NCBI GenBank assembly: GCA_019639215.1
Contig: JAHBSH010000003.1
Span: forward strand, 1 to 61,723
Source: Acidobacteriota bacterium
Lineage (GTDB): Bacteria > Acidobacteriota > Blastocatellia > Pyrinomonadales > Pyrinomonadaceae
Length of the DNA: 61,723 nucleotides
Direction: 5' to 3'
Below the pieces are notes generated by a model. The model saw nothing but the letters and a program-made list of their open reading frames with translations. It did no database searches and was not told where the DNA came from. A program made the position numbers and the translations under genes. Positions 47,154 through 56,915 of this stretch are shown here, piece by piece; positions within the stretch are counted from its first letter, which is position 1, and each line of letters opens with the position of its first letter.

Positions 47154-48071
47154 ATGAGTTTCGATCTTTATTTTTACACCCGTAAGAACCAAAAAGTAGC
47201 TTCAAAGGAAATCGAGGATTATTTTGATCGAAATGGCTGTATTCGAGATGAAGAATTTCCTCAATGGCTCTATGAGAGTGAGCGAACGGGTGTATATTTT
47301 TTATTCGAGATGCAAACGGAAAGTGACGACTCGGAAGATATTGAGGTATATGAGAGCTTTGATGATTTCGACAACACTAGATTTACCTTTAATATCAACT
47401 TCATCCGTCCAAATTTCTTCGGACTTGAGGCGTTCCCTTTTGTAGAAAAACTCATGAATGAGTTTGACCTCTACGCTCTTGATCCTCAGTGTCCGTCTGA
47501 TCCTGATAATCCGGGCCGCAAAACGGCTGAGGAATACTACGGAGAATGGTCAAAGACAAACATAAATTTTAGCTCGGAGCATTTTGATGAACTGGAACTT
47601 CTACATTTTCCTGTAGAAAAATCAAATGATTATTGGAGATATAATTTCCATGTTGAACAGCTCCAACTTGGTCTAGGAGATGATTATTTTGTTCCAAGTT
47701 TGATCCTGGTTCGGCAGGCATCGACCGGAATGCCAATAACAATTTCTACGTGGACAGAACATATACCAAATGTGTTTCCGCCTGCTGATTATTTTTTCAT
47801 AAGTCGCAAGCGTAAAAAGCTGTTTCGAAACGTGGAAGAATCAGGCTTAATATCGCGTGAAAATTTCATGAAGATATTCGGGGCATATCTCGTCGTGTTT
47901 GATTTTAAGGACTGCTTTATAATCCATCCCGATCAGGCAGAATCGGTAGGTGAATTGTTCAACAAAGTTGAGTTTGATTTTTTGCTCGATGGTTTTCTGG
48001 GAGAAGGCATTGATCTCTCCAAACTTACAAATGCCGAAAGATCTGCTGAACAAAGGAGCTTTGACGAGTAA
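47154..48071 (+). CDS. Hypothetical acidic protein, function unknown
   Basis: About 305 residues, acidic and rich in Phe, Tyr and Asp/Glu, with no signal peptide or membrane span. The first 20 residues (MSFDLYFYTRKNQKVASKEI) resemble a common start of small Gram-negative immunity- or SMI1-like proteins, but no family is recognised. Base composition is AT-richer than hutU just upstream, which may point to acquisition. It begins 4 bases after the hutU stop and precedes the RhuM gene by 57 bases. Confidence 0.6.
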   Translation: MSFDLYFYTRKNQKVASKEIEDYFDRNGCIRDEEFPQWLYESERTGVYFLFEMQTESDDSEDIEVYESFDDFDNTRFTFNINFIRPNFFGLEAFPFVEKLMNEFDLYALDPQCPSDPDNPGRKTAEEYYGEWSKTNINFSSEHFDELELLHFPVEKSNDYWRYNFHVEQLQLGLGDDYFVPSLILVRQASTGMPITISTWTEHIPNVFPPADYFFISRKRKKLFRNVEESGLISRENFMKIFGAYLVVFDFKDCFIIHPDQAESVGELFNKVEFDFLLDGFLGEGIDLSKLTNAERSAEQRSFDE

Positions 48072-48128
48072 TATTGGTGTTTGCGAAAGCCACTGATATT
48101 AAGATCCCGATGAACACGATGCTCAAAA

Positions 48129-49130
48129 ATGAATGAAGTACAAAACAATTTGATCGTTTACGCAACCTCGATCGGCAATATTAAGGTCGATGTCTATTTT
48201 GAGGACGATACATTTTGGCTGAGCCAGAAGCGGATGGCGGAGCTTTTTGGCGTAGATGTCAGAACCGTAAATGAGCATCTAAAGAACATATTCTCTTCAG
48301 GCGAACTGCTAGAAACTTCAACTATCCGGAAATTCCGGATAGTTCAACAGGAGGGAGAGCGAAAGGTTTCTCGTGAAATTGAATTCTATCAGTTAGATGC
48401 CATTCTGGCAGTCGGATATCGTGTAAACAGTCGGCGGGCTACGCAGTTTCGTATTTGGGCGACCGAACGGCTAAAGGAATATATAATAAAGGGTTATACG
48501 ATCAACAACGATCAGTTGAAAAACCTCGGAGGCGGAAATTACTGGAAAGAATTATTAGACACCATTCGCGATATTCGTAGCAGCGAAAAAGTGATGTATC
48601 GGCAAGTGCTTGATCTATATGCCACGGCGGTTGATTATGATCCGAAAGCAGATGAAAGCATTGAGTTTTTCAAGATAGTACAAAACAAACTGCATTTTGC
48701 GGCACACGGGCAAACTGCTGCTGAAGTGGTTTATTTCAGGGTCGATTCTGACAAACCCTTTGCCGGACTGACTAATTTTAAGGGCAGCCAACCTACACAG
48801 GCAGAAGCATTGATCGCTAAAAATTATTTACAGGTAGAAGAATTAAAGGTGCTGAATAATTTGGTTTCGGCTTACTTTGACCTGGCGGAGATCAATGCCA
48901 TTGAACACAAGCCAATGAAGATGGCTGATTACATCAAGGAATTAGACAGGATCTTGTCCTCTGCCGGACGCAATCTATTGCTTGACGCTGGAAAGGTCAG
49001 TCACAAAAAGGCTGAAGAAAAGGCCAGATCGGAATTCCGAAAATATCAGAACAAGACCTTAAGCGAAGTAGAAACAGAATATCTTGAAACCATCAAACAA
49101 ATAGAAAAGCAGGTCAGAAAGAACAAGTAG
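48129..49130 (+). CDS. RhuM-family protein
   Basis: Matches the RhuM (Virulence_RhuM) family over its length: VDVYFEDDTFWLSQKRMAELFGVDVRTVNEHLKNIF resembles an N-terminal DNA-binding (KilA-N/antirepressor-like) helix-turn-helix, followed by EFYQLDAILAVGYRVNSRRATQFRIWATERLKEYIIKG, the family core, and a helical Lys/Glu-rich C-terminus. Genes of this family are typical of accessory islands and some accompany restriction or defence loci, but none is visible here. A 25-base palindrome lies inside its coding region (48320-48344). Possibly horizontally acquired with its upstream neighbour. Confidence 0.85.
   Translation: MNEVQNNLIVYATSIGNIKVDVYFEDDTFWLSQKRMAELFGVDVRTVNEHLKNIFSSGELLETSTIRKFRIVQQEGERKVSREIEFYQLDAILAVGYRVNSRRATQFRIWATERLKEYIIKGYTINNDQLKNLGGGNYWKELLDTIRDIRSSEKVMYRQVLDLYATAVDYDPKADESIEFFKIVQNKLHFAAHGQTAAEVVYFRVDSDKPFAGLTNFKGSQPTQAEALIAKNYLQVEELKVLNNLVSAYFDLAEINAIEHKPMKMADYIKELDRILSSAGRNLLLDAGKVSHKKAEEKARSEFRKYQNKTLSEVETEYLETIKQIEKQVRKNK
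48320..48344. repeat. Perfect 12-bp inverted repeat inside the RhuM gene
   Basis: AACTATCCGGAA (48320-48331) and TTCCGGATAGTT (48333-48344) surround a single A. It encodes the TIRKFRIV part of the protein, which is conserved in RhuM proteins, so it may be partly due to codon chance; the exact match over 12 bp in coding DNA is nevertheless unusual and could be a regulator site. Confidence 0.85.
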
Positions 49131-49229
49131 AGATCGTACGATGATCATTCGCTTGATATTTTAGTTCAATCTAATAAATTTAGACCATTCGTTTATCTTG
49201 TTCGTCAAAACTTTGTTGAGTTTTAGCTC

Positions 49230-50240
49230 ATGAGGTTTTTAATGATGAAAAGATATTTCCGGATCGCTCCGTTAGCATTTGTTTCTTTCGCTTTGTTGTT
49301 GGTGATCTTTATTATTGGTTCAGGAATAGATATGTTCGCTCAACGGCGTATCGGTAAAGGCGGCATACTCGGAAGAAAAGGCCGAACCGCGGCGACAACG
49401 AACAGCGCTCTTCATTCTATAAATATAAACGGAACCAGCCGAACTTATCTTCTTCACGAGCCTCGCCGGGCTTCGGCAATACGCAAGAAACCGCTGGTTA
49501 TCATGCTTCATGGCGGCGGCGGCAACGGCAGTATAGTTGAGCCACAGACGGGCCTCTCTAAAAAGGCGGACAAAGAGGGTTTCATCGTTGTATATCCCTA
49601 TGGCAGCGGTAAAACGGACAATATTCTTTTGACCTGGAATGCTGTCGGATGTTGTGCCTATGCGATGAAGGAAAATACTGACGACGTCGCCTTTATCAGC
49701 CGCCTCATAGATAAACTTATCAAAGATAACAATGTCGATAAAGATCGCATTTATGTCATCGGCCATTCAAACGGAGCGATGATGACACTCCGGCTCGGAC
49801 GAGAGTTGGGCGATAAGCTCACGGCTATAGCATCGGTTGCAGGCGCAATGTTTGATACGGACACTTCTCCGCGATCAAAGATCCCGGTGCTTTTTATCCA
49901 CGGTGAGGCCGACGGAAATGTGAAGATCGAGGGAGGAATGAGCGGGCAGGAGCGCGTCGTTCCAGCTCAGAGCAAACCATTCTTACCGCTCAACGTGTCA
50001 ATCAACTATTGGACAAAGCACAACGGCTGTGACCCTGTCCCGCTATCTTCGCGAAAAGGAAAGGTCACACACAAGGTGTTCAGGGGATGTGAAAGCGGAA
50101 ACGGAGTCGAGATTTTCACCATCAGGGATGCCGGACACAGCTGGCCCGGTGGCGAATCCGTAAGAGGCAACGGTGACGAACCCGCTAAAGATCTGTCAGC
50201 GACGGATACCGCCTGGGATTTTTTTGAAAAACACCGATAG
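49230..50240 (+). CDS. Secreted PHB-depolymerase/feruloyl-esterase family hydrolase (LpqC-like)
   Basis: Alpha/beta hydrolase with an N-terminal signal or anchor (about residues 10-34). The oxyanion loop is MLHGGGGNGS, the nucleophile elbow GHSNGAMM, and the catalytic Asp and His are probably in FIHGEADGNV and RDAGHSWPGG. The ESxx pattern and the CC in NAVGCCAY are shared with polyhydroxybutyrate depolymerase/LpqC-type esterases. Natural substrate is unknown; an ester of a polymer or aromatic acid is likely. Starts 99 bases after the RhuM gene and converges on the TPR gene with 5 bases between. Confidence 0.82.
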   Translation: MRFLMMKRYFRIAPLAFVSFALLLVIFIIGSGIDMFAQRRIGKGGILGRKGRTAATTNSALHSININGTSRTYLLHEPRRASAIRKKPLVIMLHGGGGNGSIVEPQTGLSKKADKEGFIVVYPYGSGKTDNILLTWNAVGCCAYAMKENTDDVAFISRLIDKLIKDNNVDKDRIYVIGHSNGAMMTLRLGRELGDKLTAIASVAGAMFDTDTSPRSKIPVLFIHGEADGNVKIEGGMSGQERVVPAQSKPFLPLNVSINYWTKHNGCDPVPLSSRKGKVTHKVFRGCESGNGVEIFTIRDAGHSWPGGESVRGNGDEPAKDLSATDTAWDFFEKHR

Positions 50241-50245
50241 GAGTG

Positions 50246-51268
50246 TCATTCCGGATTTTCTTTTATAAATTTACGAAATTTTTCTGCGTCACGATGATCG
50301 GGAACCTTTTTAAGGAAAAGGCGGTATTCGCGTGACGCCATGTTATTTGCCTTGGCAAGCTGATATAGATGAGCTAACTGTAGATGACATTCGGCCATTC
50401 CTACAGGATCTAGTTCGATGGCTTTATTCAAAGCGTCCGCACCGAGACCTCCCTGTTTTGTCAGCAAGTAAGCTTCTCCGAGCAACTGATATGTTCTCGC
50501 CGAGGTGCGATCAAGCTCAATGGCGTGTTTGAATATCTCGATTGCCGCTTCGTTCTGCTTTTGAGCCATTCTGAGTCGCCCGACATTTACCCAGGCTGGC
50601 GTGTATTCCATATTTAACTCCAATGATCTGCGAAATGCAGTATCGGAGTCGCTATGATCACCTTTTAACAAGTAGAGATTGCCCAGAAACCCCCAGGCTA
50701 TAAAATCGTTTGGGTCTAATGCTAAGAGTTCTTTCATTGGTGAAATTGCACCTGATAGATCATTTGCAGCCTCAAGTTCCAGGGCAGTCTTAAAAAGTGC
50801 AGACGTTCGTTCCCTTCTGTTGTACGGAAATCTGGCAGAAACTACTCCGGGATTTGCCGCAGGTGATTTTGAACCTAACGAAAGATCAAAATCCTCGCGT
50901 TGTTGAGCTGTACCAAAAGCTGAAACTTCTCGTCTAGCCACCTCTACACCGTCTGCTTCGATAACGAGTGTCCCGCCATTACCGCCTGAAATGCTGAAGC
51001 AGTAAAATCCTGATCTTCCTATCGTCAATCTTGAAGGGGTTTGGGAACGGTTAAGATACAGGACACTAACTTTAGGTAATTTTGCAGTCTGATCCACACC
51101 GCTCACACGAATACGTCCAAATACAAAAGGAGCGGTCAATCTCGGAGCATCAAGTGTTGCAATAAATCCAAATTCACCACATATTTCATCTATCTGCTGA
51201 GCATTTGCGGACGAAGAAAAAATAAACACCGTCAAAAAAAGAGTTATTGTGCTTAGAAATGGTTTCAT
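50246..51268 (-). CDS. Secreted TPR protein
   Basis: Signal peptide MKPFLSTITLFLTVFIFSSSANAQ at the ATG 51268, supported by AAGGAG upstream; the frame is open another 51 bases. After an N-terminal beta-rich domain (about residues 25-135, with carboxypeptidase-like fold features), four TPR units follow (LLALDPNDFIAWGFLGNLYLLKGDHSDSDTAFRRSLELN and similar to residue 330). It may be an exported adaptor; no partner is adjacent. Confidence 0.75.
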   Translation of the reverse strand: MKPFLSTITLFLTVFIFSSSANAQQIDEICGEFGFIATLDAPRLTAPFVFGRIRVSGVDQTAKLPKVSVLYLNRSQTPSRLTIGRSGFYCFSISGGNGGTLVIEADGVEVARREVSAFGTAQQREDFDLSLGSKSPAANPGVVSARFPYNRRERTSALFKTALELEAANDLSGAISPMKELLALDPNDFIAWGFLGNLYLLKGDHSDSDTAFRRSLELNMEYTPAWVNVGRLRMAQKQNEAAIEIFKHAIELDRTSARTYQLLGEAYLLTKQGGLGADALNKAIELDPVGMAECHLQLAHLYQLAKANNMASREYRLFLKKVPDHRDAEKFRKFIKENPE

Positions 51269-51482
51269 CAAATTTAGCTCCTTTTGATCAGGTATTCGCG
51301 ATAAGAGCGGCTTTCGCAATCTAGACCATTCTACTCATTCTTTATCAATCGGCAACCTAGTTGAATAAGTTTTCCATCGCAATGAAGGAATTGCATTACA
51401 ATAGGGGTGAGACACTAGTTGGATATATTCCGAACTAATTACATATGTCAACGAAAATAGGCTTGTAACGGATAAAAGTATA

Positions 51483-51683
51483 ATGATCAATGATAATAAT
51501 ATTACTGTTCTTTTCAACGGCTTTCTTCAACTTCCTAATCTTGAGAAGCTGAAAATGGTCAATGCGATCAATGAATATTTTGATTCGAATGATCGCGAAG
51601 TTATCCGTAAAGAAAACGATGAAAAGTTTTCTGAAATTACGTTCTCAAATGAAGGCACAAAATGTGTGGCTTGTGGCAGGTAA
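51483..51683 (+). CDS. Small hypothetical protein with C-terminal CxxCG
   Basis: A 66-residue protein ending KCVACGR, a possible half metal site. It lies between the secreted TPR gene and hutG and has an ATG after AAAGTATA, but no strong ribosome binding site. The composition (Asn/Asp/Glu-rich) is coding-like. No family is recognised. Confidence 0.4.
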   Translation: MINDNNITVLFNGFLQLPNLEKLKMVNAINEYFDSNDREVIRKENDEKFSEITFSNEGTKCVACGR

Positions 51684-51689
51684 GCGGCT

Positions 51690-51714
51690 TATAATTTACA
51701 CAGAATCGGTGTAA
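51690..51714 (+). promoter_or_regulatory. -10 box and operator-like inverted repeat before hutG
   Basis: A perfect TATAAT lies at 51690-51695, directly followed by TTACAC (51696-51701) and GTGTAA (51709-51714) around a 7-base spacer, 10 bases before the hutG ATG. It would overlay the start of transcription. No good -35 is visible upstream, which would suit an activated or repressor-controlled promoter. Confidence 0.5.
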
Positions 51715-51724
51715 TATCCTTACT

Positions 51725-52675
51725 ATGACAAACATTTTCAAACTGACAAGCAGGCCGGACGAGGCTTTATTCTATTCTCGCGGTGATAAAAACGATCCAA
51801 GAATGGGTGATGTGGTTCGTCGTGACCCGAAATACTATGAGACGGCTGACATAGTGATCTTAGGCTGTCCTCAGGACGAAGGAGTTCGTAGAAATAATGG
51901 CCGGGCAGGAGCGGCAGATGCACCGAAAAAAATACGAGAGCAGTTCTATAAGCTTACGTCGTTCAACGTCAAAAAGCGGATATTCGATCTGGGTGATGTG
52001 GTCATTGGCTCCACATTAGAGGAAACACACGATACTCATCTGGATGTGGTCAAGCAGATACTTGCAGACGGCAAACGGCTTATCGTATTGGGCGGGGGAA
52101 ATGATGTTTCATATCCGGACGGCCGGGCAATGTCCGAAGTGTTTGGCGCTGATAGTTGGCTGGCTGTAAACGTTGACGCTCACCTTGATGTTCGTATAGC
52201 AGAAGAACGAAACAGCGGCACACCATATCGCCAGTTGCTCGAGGAAAACTTGCTCCGTCCGAATGCTTTCTACGAAGTAGGGTTTCAAACTCATTTTTGT
52301 TCACCGATCTATTACGATTACATCCGCGATCTGGGTGTTCACCGGGTCAGCCTCGAACTATTGCGTAGCCGTTTCGGCGCCGACGATGAGCTTCGAGAAC
52401 AGATCAAACAGAATTTCATCAATCATAGCTCGAGCGTCAGCACGTTCTTTGGTTTTGATCTTGATGCAGTACGCTCATCCGACGCACCGGGCGTGTCAGC
52501 TCCTTCGCCGCTTGGGCTGCGGGCAGGTGAATTCATCCAAATTGTAAAATATGCGGCGTCTCTTGCGAATACCAAACTTGTAGAATTTTCTGAAGTAAAT
52601 CCCAGGTTTGACATTGATGACCGCACAACAAAACTTGTCGCTATAGGAATGCATCGCGTGTGCACCGGAACTTAG
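51725..52675 (+). CDS. hutG: Formimidoylglutamase (arginase superfamily), HutG
   Basis: Last enzyme of the hut pathway, splitting formiminoglutamate to glutamate and formamide. Ureohydrolase fold with VDAHLDVR (Asp151, His153, Asp155) and GFDLDAV (Asp245, Asp247) as manganese ligands. The first usual ligand, His in GG(D/G)H, is Asn126 in GGGNDVSYPDG; this change is known in some formimidoylglutamase lineages but should alter one metal site. The other hut genes in the window make histidine degradation the likely context; agmatinase or arginase activity is less likely. The upstream region holds a TATAAT and an inverted repeat. Confidence 0.88.
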   Translation: MTNIFKLTSRPDEALFYSRGDKNDPRMGDVVRRDPKYYETADIVILGCPQDEGVRRNNGRAGAADAPKKIREQFYKLTSFNVKKRIFDLGDVVIGSTLEETHDTHLDVVKQILADGKRLIVLGGGNDVSYPDGRAMSEVFGADSWLAVNVDAHLDVRIAEERNSGTPYRQLLEENLLRPNAFYEVGFQTHFCSPIYYDYIRDLGVHRVSLELLRSRFGADDELREQIKQNFINHSSSVSTFFGFDLDAVRSSDAPGVSAPSPLGLRAGEFIQIVKYAASLANTKLVEFSEVNPRFDIDDRTTKLVAIGMHRVCTGT

Positions 52676-52686
52676 TGAGGAGGCAG

Positions 52687-53484
52687 ATGAAACACAGGCT
52701 ACAACATTTCTGGCTCGTTTTAATTGTCGCAACGATAGCGCTCTTTATAAACGGATGTAGCTCTTTGGTTCCGGTTCGAACCAAACAGGACGTTGAGGAC
52801 CTGACGACACTGGAAGAGATCAAAGGCCCTGAGATCGACTACGCAAAAGCATTGAAAGATGGAGCGACAGTGCTCACACCGGAAGGGGAAGGCAAGGTCG
52901 AGCTAGTAAGCATAGGTGAGCTAGAACTGACAAGCGGTAAGGTAATAGCGTGTGATGCTCTTGTTTTCTATAACGCAAAACCTTTCACCCAAAAGGTTCC
53001 TCCCGGAACCTATCCTGTAAAGCTTGCTGTAGTTGAATCGAATAAAACGAAACGAAATGCTTTGGCGGCGATAATATTCAGTAACGAGCCTACTGTCCGT
53101 TGGGAGAATGCCAGACCTGAAACTCAGCTGGAGACAGAAGAAAACGAGATGTTTGCATACGGGGTCGATAGCGGCTCAGGCAGCTTTATGGATTATGAAC
53201 GAGGACGGGAATTTTTGAAGCTCCTCGGACAAAATACACCTGCGTCCAAAGCTCTGGACGACCAAATAGTTACAGAATTAGAAAAAAAACGTAAAGCAGG
53301 AAGCTCTGACTGGGCAAAGATCTCGGCTCCTGGCATAAAAGGAAGTGTTTTTATCTTTGGATCAGGTGAAGGCGACGGAGCTTATACTTCCTTTTTCGGT
53401 TTTGACGCATCAGGCAATGTCACTACGCTGGTAACTGATTTCGGTATTATTGCTTTGAGTATTGAGCAGGAGGCTGCCAGTTAG
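52687..53484 (+). CDS. Lipoprotein with DUF4241-like domain
   Basis: Lipoprotein signal with lipobox FINGC near residue 22; ATG 52687 follows a strong GAGGAGG. The domain segment VPPGTYPVKLAVVESNKTKRNALAAIIFSNEPTVRWENA and the later GVDSGSGSFMDYERGREFL match DUF4241. These domains appear in stress and possible immunity proteins, with no known activity. Starts 11 bases after hutG; tRNA-Val follows. Confidence 0.7.
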   Translation: MKHRLQHFWLVLIVATIALFINGCSSLVPVRTKQDVEDLTTLEEIKGPEIDYAKALKDGATVLTPEGEGKVELVSIGELELTSGKVIACDALVFYNAKPFTQKVPPGTYPVKLAVVESNKTKRNALAAIIFSNEPTVRWENARPETQLETEENEMFAYGVDSGSGSFMDYERGREFLKLLGQNTPASKALDDQIVTELEKKRKAGSSDWAKISAPGIKGSVFIFGSGEGDGAYTSFFGFDASGNVTTLVTDFGIIALSIEQEAAS

Positions 53485-53577
53485 AACAAGCTCTTCGGTA
53501 TCTGTACCGGCAGTTAAGGTTCCTTGACAGTTCATTAGGTTTTTGTCATTCTAGCTGTTCGCCTTAGAGCGGAATGT

Positions 53578-53652
<75 letters not shown>

Positions 53653-53757
53653 TTTTTTTGTCTTTTTTCCTGCCTTGTATCGAACTTTTTCTTGGTAAAC
53701 TCGTATTTTTTATTGATATCAAATGTATGATCCAGGATCATTCAGGGAGGATACAAG

Positions 53758-54582
53758 ATGATCGAGATATTAGATCTGCCGGAATTTGTTGTGGGAATGC
53801 GGCTGTCAGGCTCCGTAACGGCTGATGATGTTGAAAGGGCTTACAAAGTAACCGAAGAGGCTCTCGAAAGGAATGATCGTGTCTCTCTTTATGCAGAGGT
53901 CGATGATTCTATGTCACTGACGTTTGAGGGCGTCCTGAAAGATCTTGTGAACGTTCCAGGCCAGTTAGGCAAACTATCACGATACTTCCGAGCAGCGGTT
54001 GTGACCGATCAGAAATGGATCGCAGCTGCGGCGCGCGTTGAGGGTTTGGTCTTTTCATCGATCGACGTTCGTGTTTTTGCGAAGATAGATCGTGAAAAAG
54101 CAATTGCGTGGATATCAGAGAAACCCGAGCCGATACCGGTTCCCGATGCACCGGCATTAACGGTTAAATTTCTTGCTACTGACAATAATGATGTCTTCGC
54201 GTATGAGATCGACGGCAGATTGCGTGAAGCTGACACAAAAGAGGTGGTGGCAAAATTCGCGCCCTATATGGAACGTGAAGGAAAGATCAATGTCCTTGGC
54301 AGATTCAAGAATTTCAACGGATTTGATCTTATGTCGCTGTTCGATGACGACCTTCTTAAGCTCAAATACAGATCTGCATCTAAGGTCGAGCGGTACGCAT
54401 TGATAGGTGTTAAGCCGTGGATGCGCAATTTTCTCGAGCTTATTGATCCTCTCATCAGCGCCAACATAAGATTATTCGACCAAACTGAAGAACCGGCTGC
54501 CTGGGAATGGGTCGGAGCGAATGAGGTGAATTCTGCCGAAGAACATGTCAATGACGAAGGAGCAACAAGCTCCGCGGCTTGA
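53758..54582 (+). CDS. Tandem STAS/SpoIIAA-like protein
   Basis: Two similar SpoIIAA-like (DUF3478-type) domains, about residues 1-120 (IEILDLPEFVVGMRLSGSVTADDVERAY) and 132-255 (NNDVFAYEIDGRLREADTKEVVAKFAPYME), each with beta-alpha repeats and a W-I-A/WMRNFLE motif. A GGGAGG ribosome binding site precedes the ATG. Such domains bind lipids or partner proteins; the ligand is unknown. The protein is cytoplasmic and is flanked by tRNA-Val and thrS. Confidence 0.75.
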   Translation: MIEILDLPEFVVGMRLSGSVTADDVERAYKVTEEALERNDRVSLYAEVDDSMSLTFEGVLKDLVNVPGQLGKLSRYFRAAVVTDQKWIAAAARVEGLVFSSIDVRVFAKIDREKAIAWISEKPEPIPVPDAPALTVKFLATDNNDVFAYEIDGRLREADTKEVVAKFAPYMEREGKINVLGRFKNFNGFDLMSLFDDDLLKLKYRSASKVERYALIGVKPWMRNFLELIDPLISANIRLFDQTEEPAAWEWVGANEVNSAEEHVNDEGATSSAA

Positions 54583-54869
54583 ATTTTTCAGGCACAGCAT
54601 ATATACTTCATAGGTTTGATGCTAAAGGCGGTAGATATACTCCATTTGCCGCTACATATTTTCGATAAGATGCTTTCGAAGAACTTTGCTGTTTTTATAA
54701 CTACTACGACCCGCCTCTAATGGCGGGACAGGTTTTGATCGTCCTGCTTCAAACAGCAGGATCTCAGAACCACATTGGCAAAGTCGCTCTTATCGGATCT
54801 GATCTTGGTTAGTAGTAGGAATTGTTGATCATCATTGCTTGATCGCTGATCGAAGAAGATAGGGGCGGA
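54583..54869. other. Leader region before thrS with two adjacent hairpins
   Basis: No gene is seen in this 287-base interval. CCCGCC (54710-54715) pairs with GGCGGG (54722-54727), and CCTGCT (54743-54748) pairs with AGCAGG (54755-54760); neither has a T run. The first could serve as a weak terminator for the STAS-like gene, and the second as part of a thrS leader. Confidence 0.5.
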
Positions 54870-56888
54870 ATGACCGTTCCTGTTGTATCACGTATTCGAG
54901 CTGACAGTGAACAAATTGTGATCAACAAAAGTATGAGTGAACTGAACATAAAATTTGGTAGCGACCAGCGTGCAATACCTGCGCCCGCAACTGTTGCGGA
55001 CGCCATCAAGGCATTTGATCGTGATGTGCTGAAGTCCGCGATAGCTGCAAAGGTTAACGGTGAGGAACTTGATCTGAACCGAGAATTGGCAGCGACGGAC
55101 GAGGTCTTGTCGGTTGAGCCGATAATCGCCGATTCCAGCGACGGACTCGAGGTAATTCGCCATTCCACCGCTCATTTGCTGGCGGCTGCGGTTCTTGATC
55201 TCTTTCCGGGAACAAAGCTAGGTGTCGGCCCGGCGCTGATGGAAGACCCGCGATACGGCTTTTATTATGACATCATTGCCCCACGGAACCTGACGATAGA
55301 CGATCTGCCGGTAATAGAAAAGCGGATGAAGGCTCTTGCTAAGCAGAATCTTCCCTATCGTCGCGAAGAAGTTGGTAAAGAGAGAATACTTGAGATATTT
55401 GCCGAGCGTGAAGAACCGCTTAAATGCGAGCTTATCAATGAAAAGGTCGACAAAACCGCTAGTATCTATTATATAGACAACTCTCCGTTCATCGATTTCT
55501 GTCTTGGGCCTCACGTTCCTCACAGCGGCAAGCTAAAAGCTTTCAAACTGCTTGCTATATCAGGAGCATACTGGAAGGGCGATTCGGACAACGAGCAGAT
55601 GCAGCGCATCTACGGAACTGCTTTTGCTACGCAGGAAGAACTCGACGCGTGGGTAAAACAGCGTGAAGAAGCTGAAAAACGAGATCATCGCAAACTTGGC
55701 AAGGAACTCGACCTGTTCTCGATCAATGACGACTACGGCCAGGGTCTGATATTGTGGCATCCGAAAGGCGGCATCGTCCGCAACGAAATGGAGCGTCTGC
55801 TGAAAGAAGAGCTCGAAGCTCGTGGTTATAGTTTTGTTTTTACGCCGCACATCGCCAAACGTGAGCTTTGGGTCACAAGCGGCCACGAAGGCAACTATGC
55901 CGATTCGATGTACGCTCCGACCAGCATAGAGGACGAAGAATATCGGCTGAAACCGATGAACTGTCCGTTCCACATCGGCATCTATAAGTCGTCGCCAAGA
56001 TCGTATCGTGACCTTCCGCAGCGATATTCGGAAATGGGAACGGTTTACCGTGCCGAGCTGTCGGGAACGCTGCACGGACTGATGCGCGTACGCGGATTTA
56101 CGGTTGATGATGCGCATCTTTTCGTACGGCCGGATCAGGTTCAGACAGAGGTTTCTGATTGTCTTGATTTTGCGATCAAGGTGTTGGAGATATACGGATT
56201 TGACAAGGTCAAATTTGAACTTTCCGTTCGTGGCGATGCCGAGAACAAAGGTTATCTTGGCGCTGATGAAGATTGGAGCAGTTCTGAGGAACAGCTTGCC
56301 AATGCCCTTCGCGAACGCGGTATTCCATATGAAAGGATCGAGGGCGAAGCTGCTTTCTACGGCCCGAAAATAGACATCAAGATCGAGGACGCCATCGGAC
56401 GCATATGGCAGCTCGGTACTGTTCAACTTGATTTCAATCTGCCGGAAAGATTTGAGCTTGAATACACAGGCGAGGACAATCTGAAACATCGCCCGGTGAT
56501 GATACATCGTGCGTTGTTCGGTTCAATAGAAAGATTTTTTGGTGTTCTTATCGAACACTATGCTGGGGCGTTCCCTTTATGGCTTGCTCCTGTACAGGTT
56601 GCAGTGCTGCCGATCACCGGCCGCATTAACGAATATGCGTCATCGATCGTCAAAGACCTGAAGAATGCGGGTTTTCGTATTGAAGCAAACTTGCGGTCCG
56701 ACAAGATCGGTGCCAAAATTCGTGATGCTCAGCTGCAAAAGGTTCCCTTTATGCTCATCCTTGGGGATAAAGAGCTGGAAGAGGGAAAAGTAGCTGTGCG
56801 TGAACGCAAACAGGGAGACATTGGGCAAATGTCTCTGGAAGAGTTCAAGGAGATGCTGATACAGCAGAGAGATCTGCGGGCACTCTGA
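54870..56888 (+). CDS. thrS: Threonyl-tRNA synthetase
   Basis: Class-II synthetase with the TGS domain at the N-terminus, [16 protein letters not shown] (editing/TGS-linked domain), the catalytic zinc-binding MNCPFHIG (Cys and His), [26 protein letters not shown] (motif 2) and [27 protein letters not shown] (motif 3), then the anticodon-binding domain. ATG 54870 has a GGGGCGGA just upstream; ATG 54933 would remove 21 residues and also fits the family. First gene of the thrS-infC-rpmI-rplT operon; 27 bases to the infC start. Confidence 0.95.
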   Translation: MTVPVVSRIRADSEQIVINKSMSELNIKFGSDQRAIPAPATVADAIKAFDRDVLKSAIAAKVNGEELDLNRELAATDEVLSVEPIIADSSDGLEVIRHSTAHLLAAAVLDLFPGTKLGVGPALMEDPRYGFYYDIIAPRNLTIDDLPVIEKRMKALAKQNLPYRREEVGKERILEIFAEREEPLKCELINEKVDKTASIYYIDNSPFIDFCLGPHVPHSGKLKAFKLLAISGAYWKGDSDNEQMQRIYGTAFATQEELDAWVKQREEAEKRDHRKLGKELDLFSINDDYGQGLILWHPKGGIVRNEMERLLKEELEARGYSFVFTPHIAKRELWVTSGHEGNYADSMYAPTSIEDEEYRLKPMNCPFHIGIYKSSPRSYRDLPQRYSEMGTVYRAELSGTLHGLMRVRGFTVDDAHLFVRPDQVQTEVSDCLDFAIKVLEIYGFDKVKFELSVRGDAENKGYLGADEDWSSSEEQLANALRERGIPYERIEGEAAFYGPKIDIKIEDAIGRIWQLGTVQLDFNLPERFELEYTGEDNLKHRPVMIHRALFGSIERFFGVLIEHYAGAFPLWLAPVQVAVLPITGRINEYASSIVKDLKNAGFRIEANLRSDKIGAKIRDAQLQKVPFMLILGDKELEEGKVAVRERKQGDIGQMSLEEFKEMLIQQRDLRAL

Positions 56889-56915
56889 GATCGTATATAA
56901 AACCGGGAGGTTCTT

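Noticed and set aside
48129..49130. Toxin-antitoxin or restriction locus around the RhuM gene
   Set aside because: No methylase, nuclease or antitoxin partner is adjacent.
54710..54760. T-box or other riboswitch before thrS
   Set aside because: No T-box consensus or specifier stem is seen; only two short GC-rich hairpins are present.
55560..56507. Long minus-strand frame of 315 residues opposite thrS
   Set aside because: Shadow frame; thrS is unmistakable on plus with all motifs in order.
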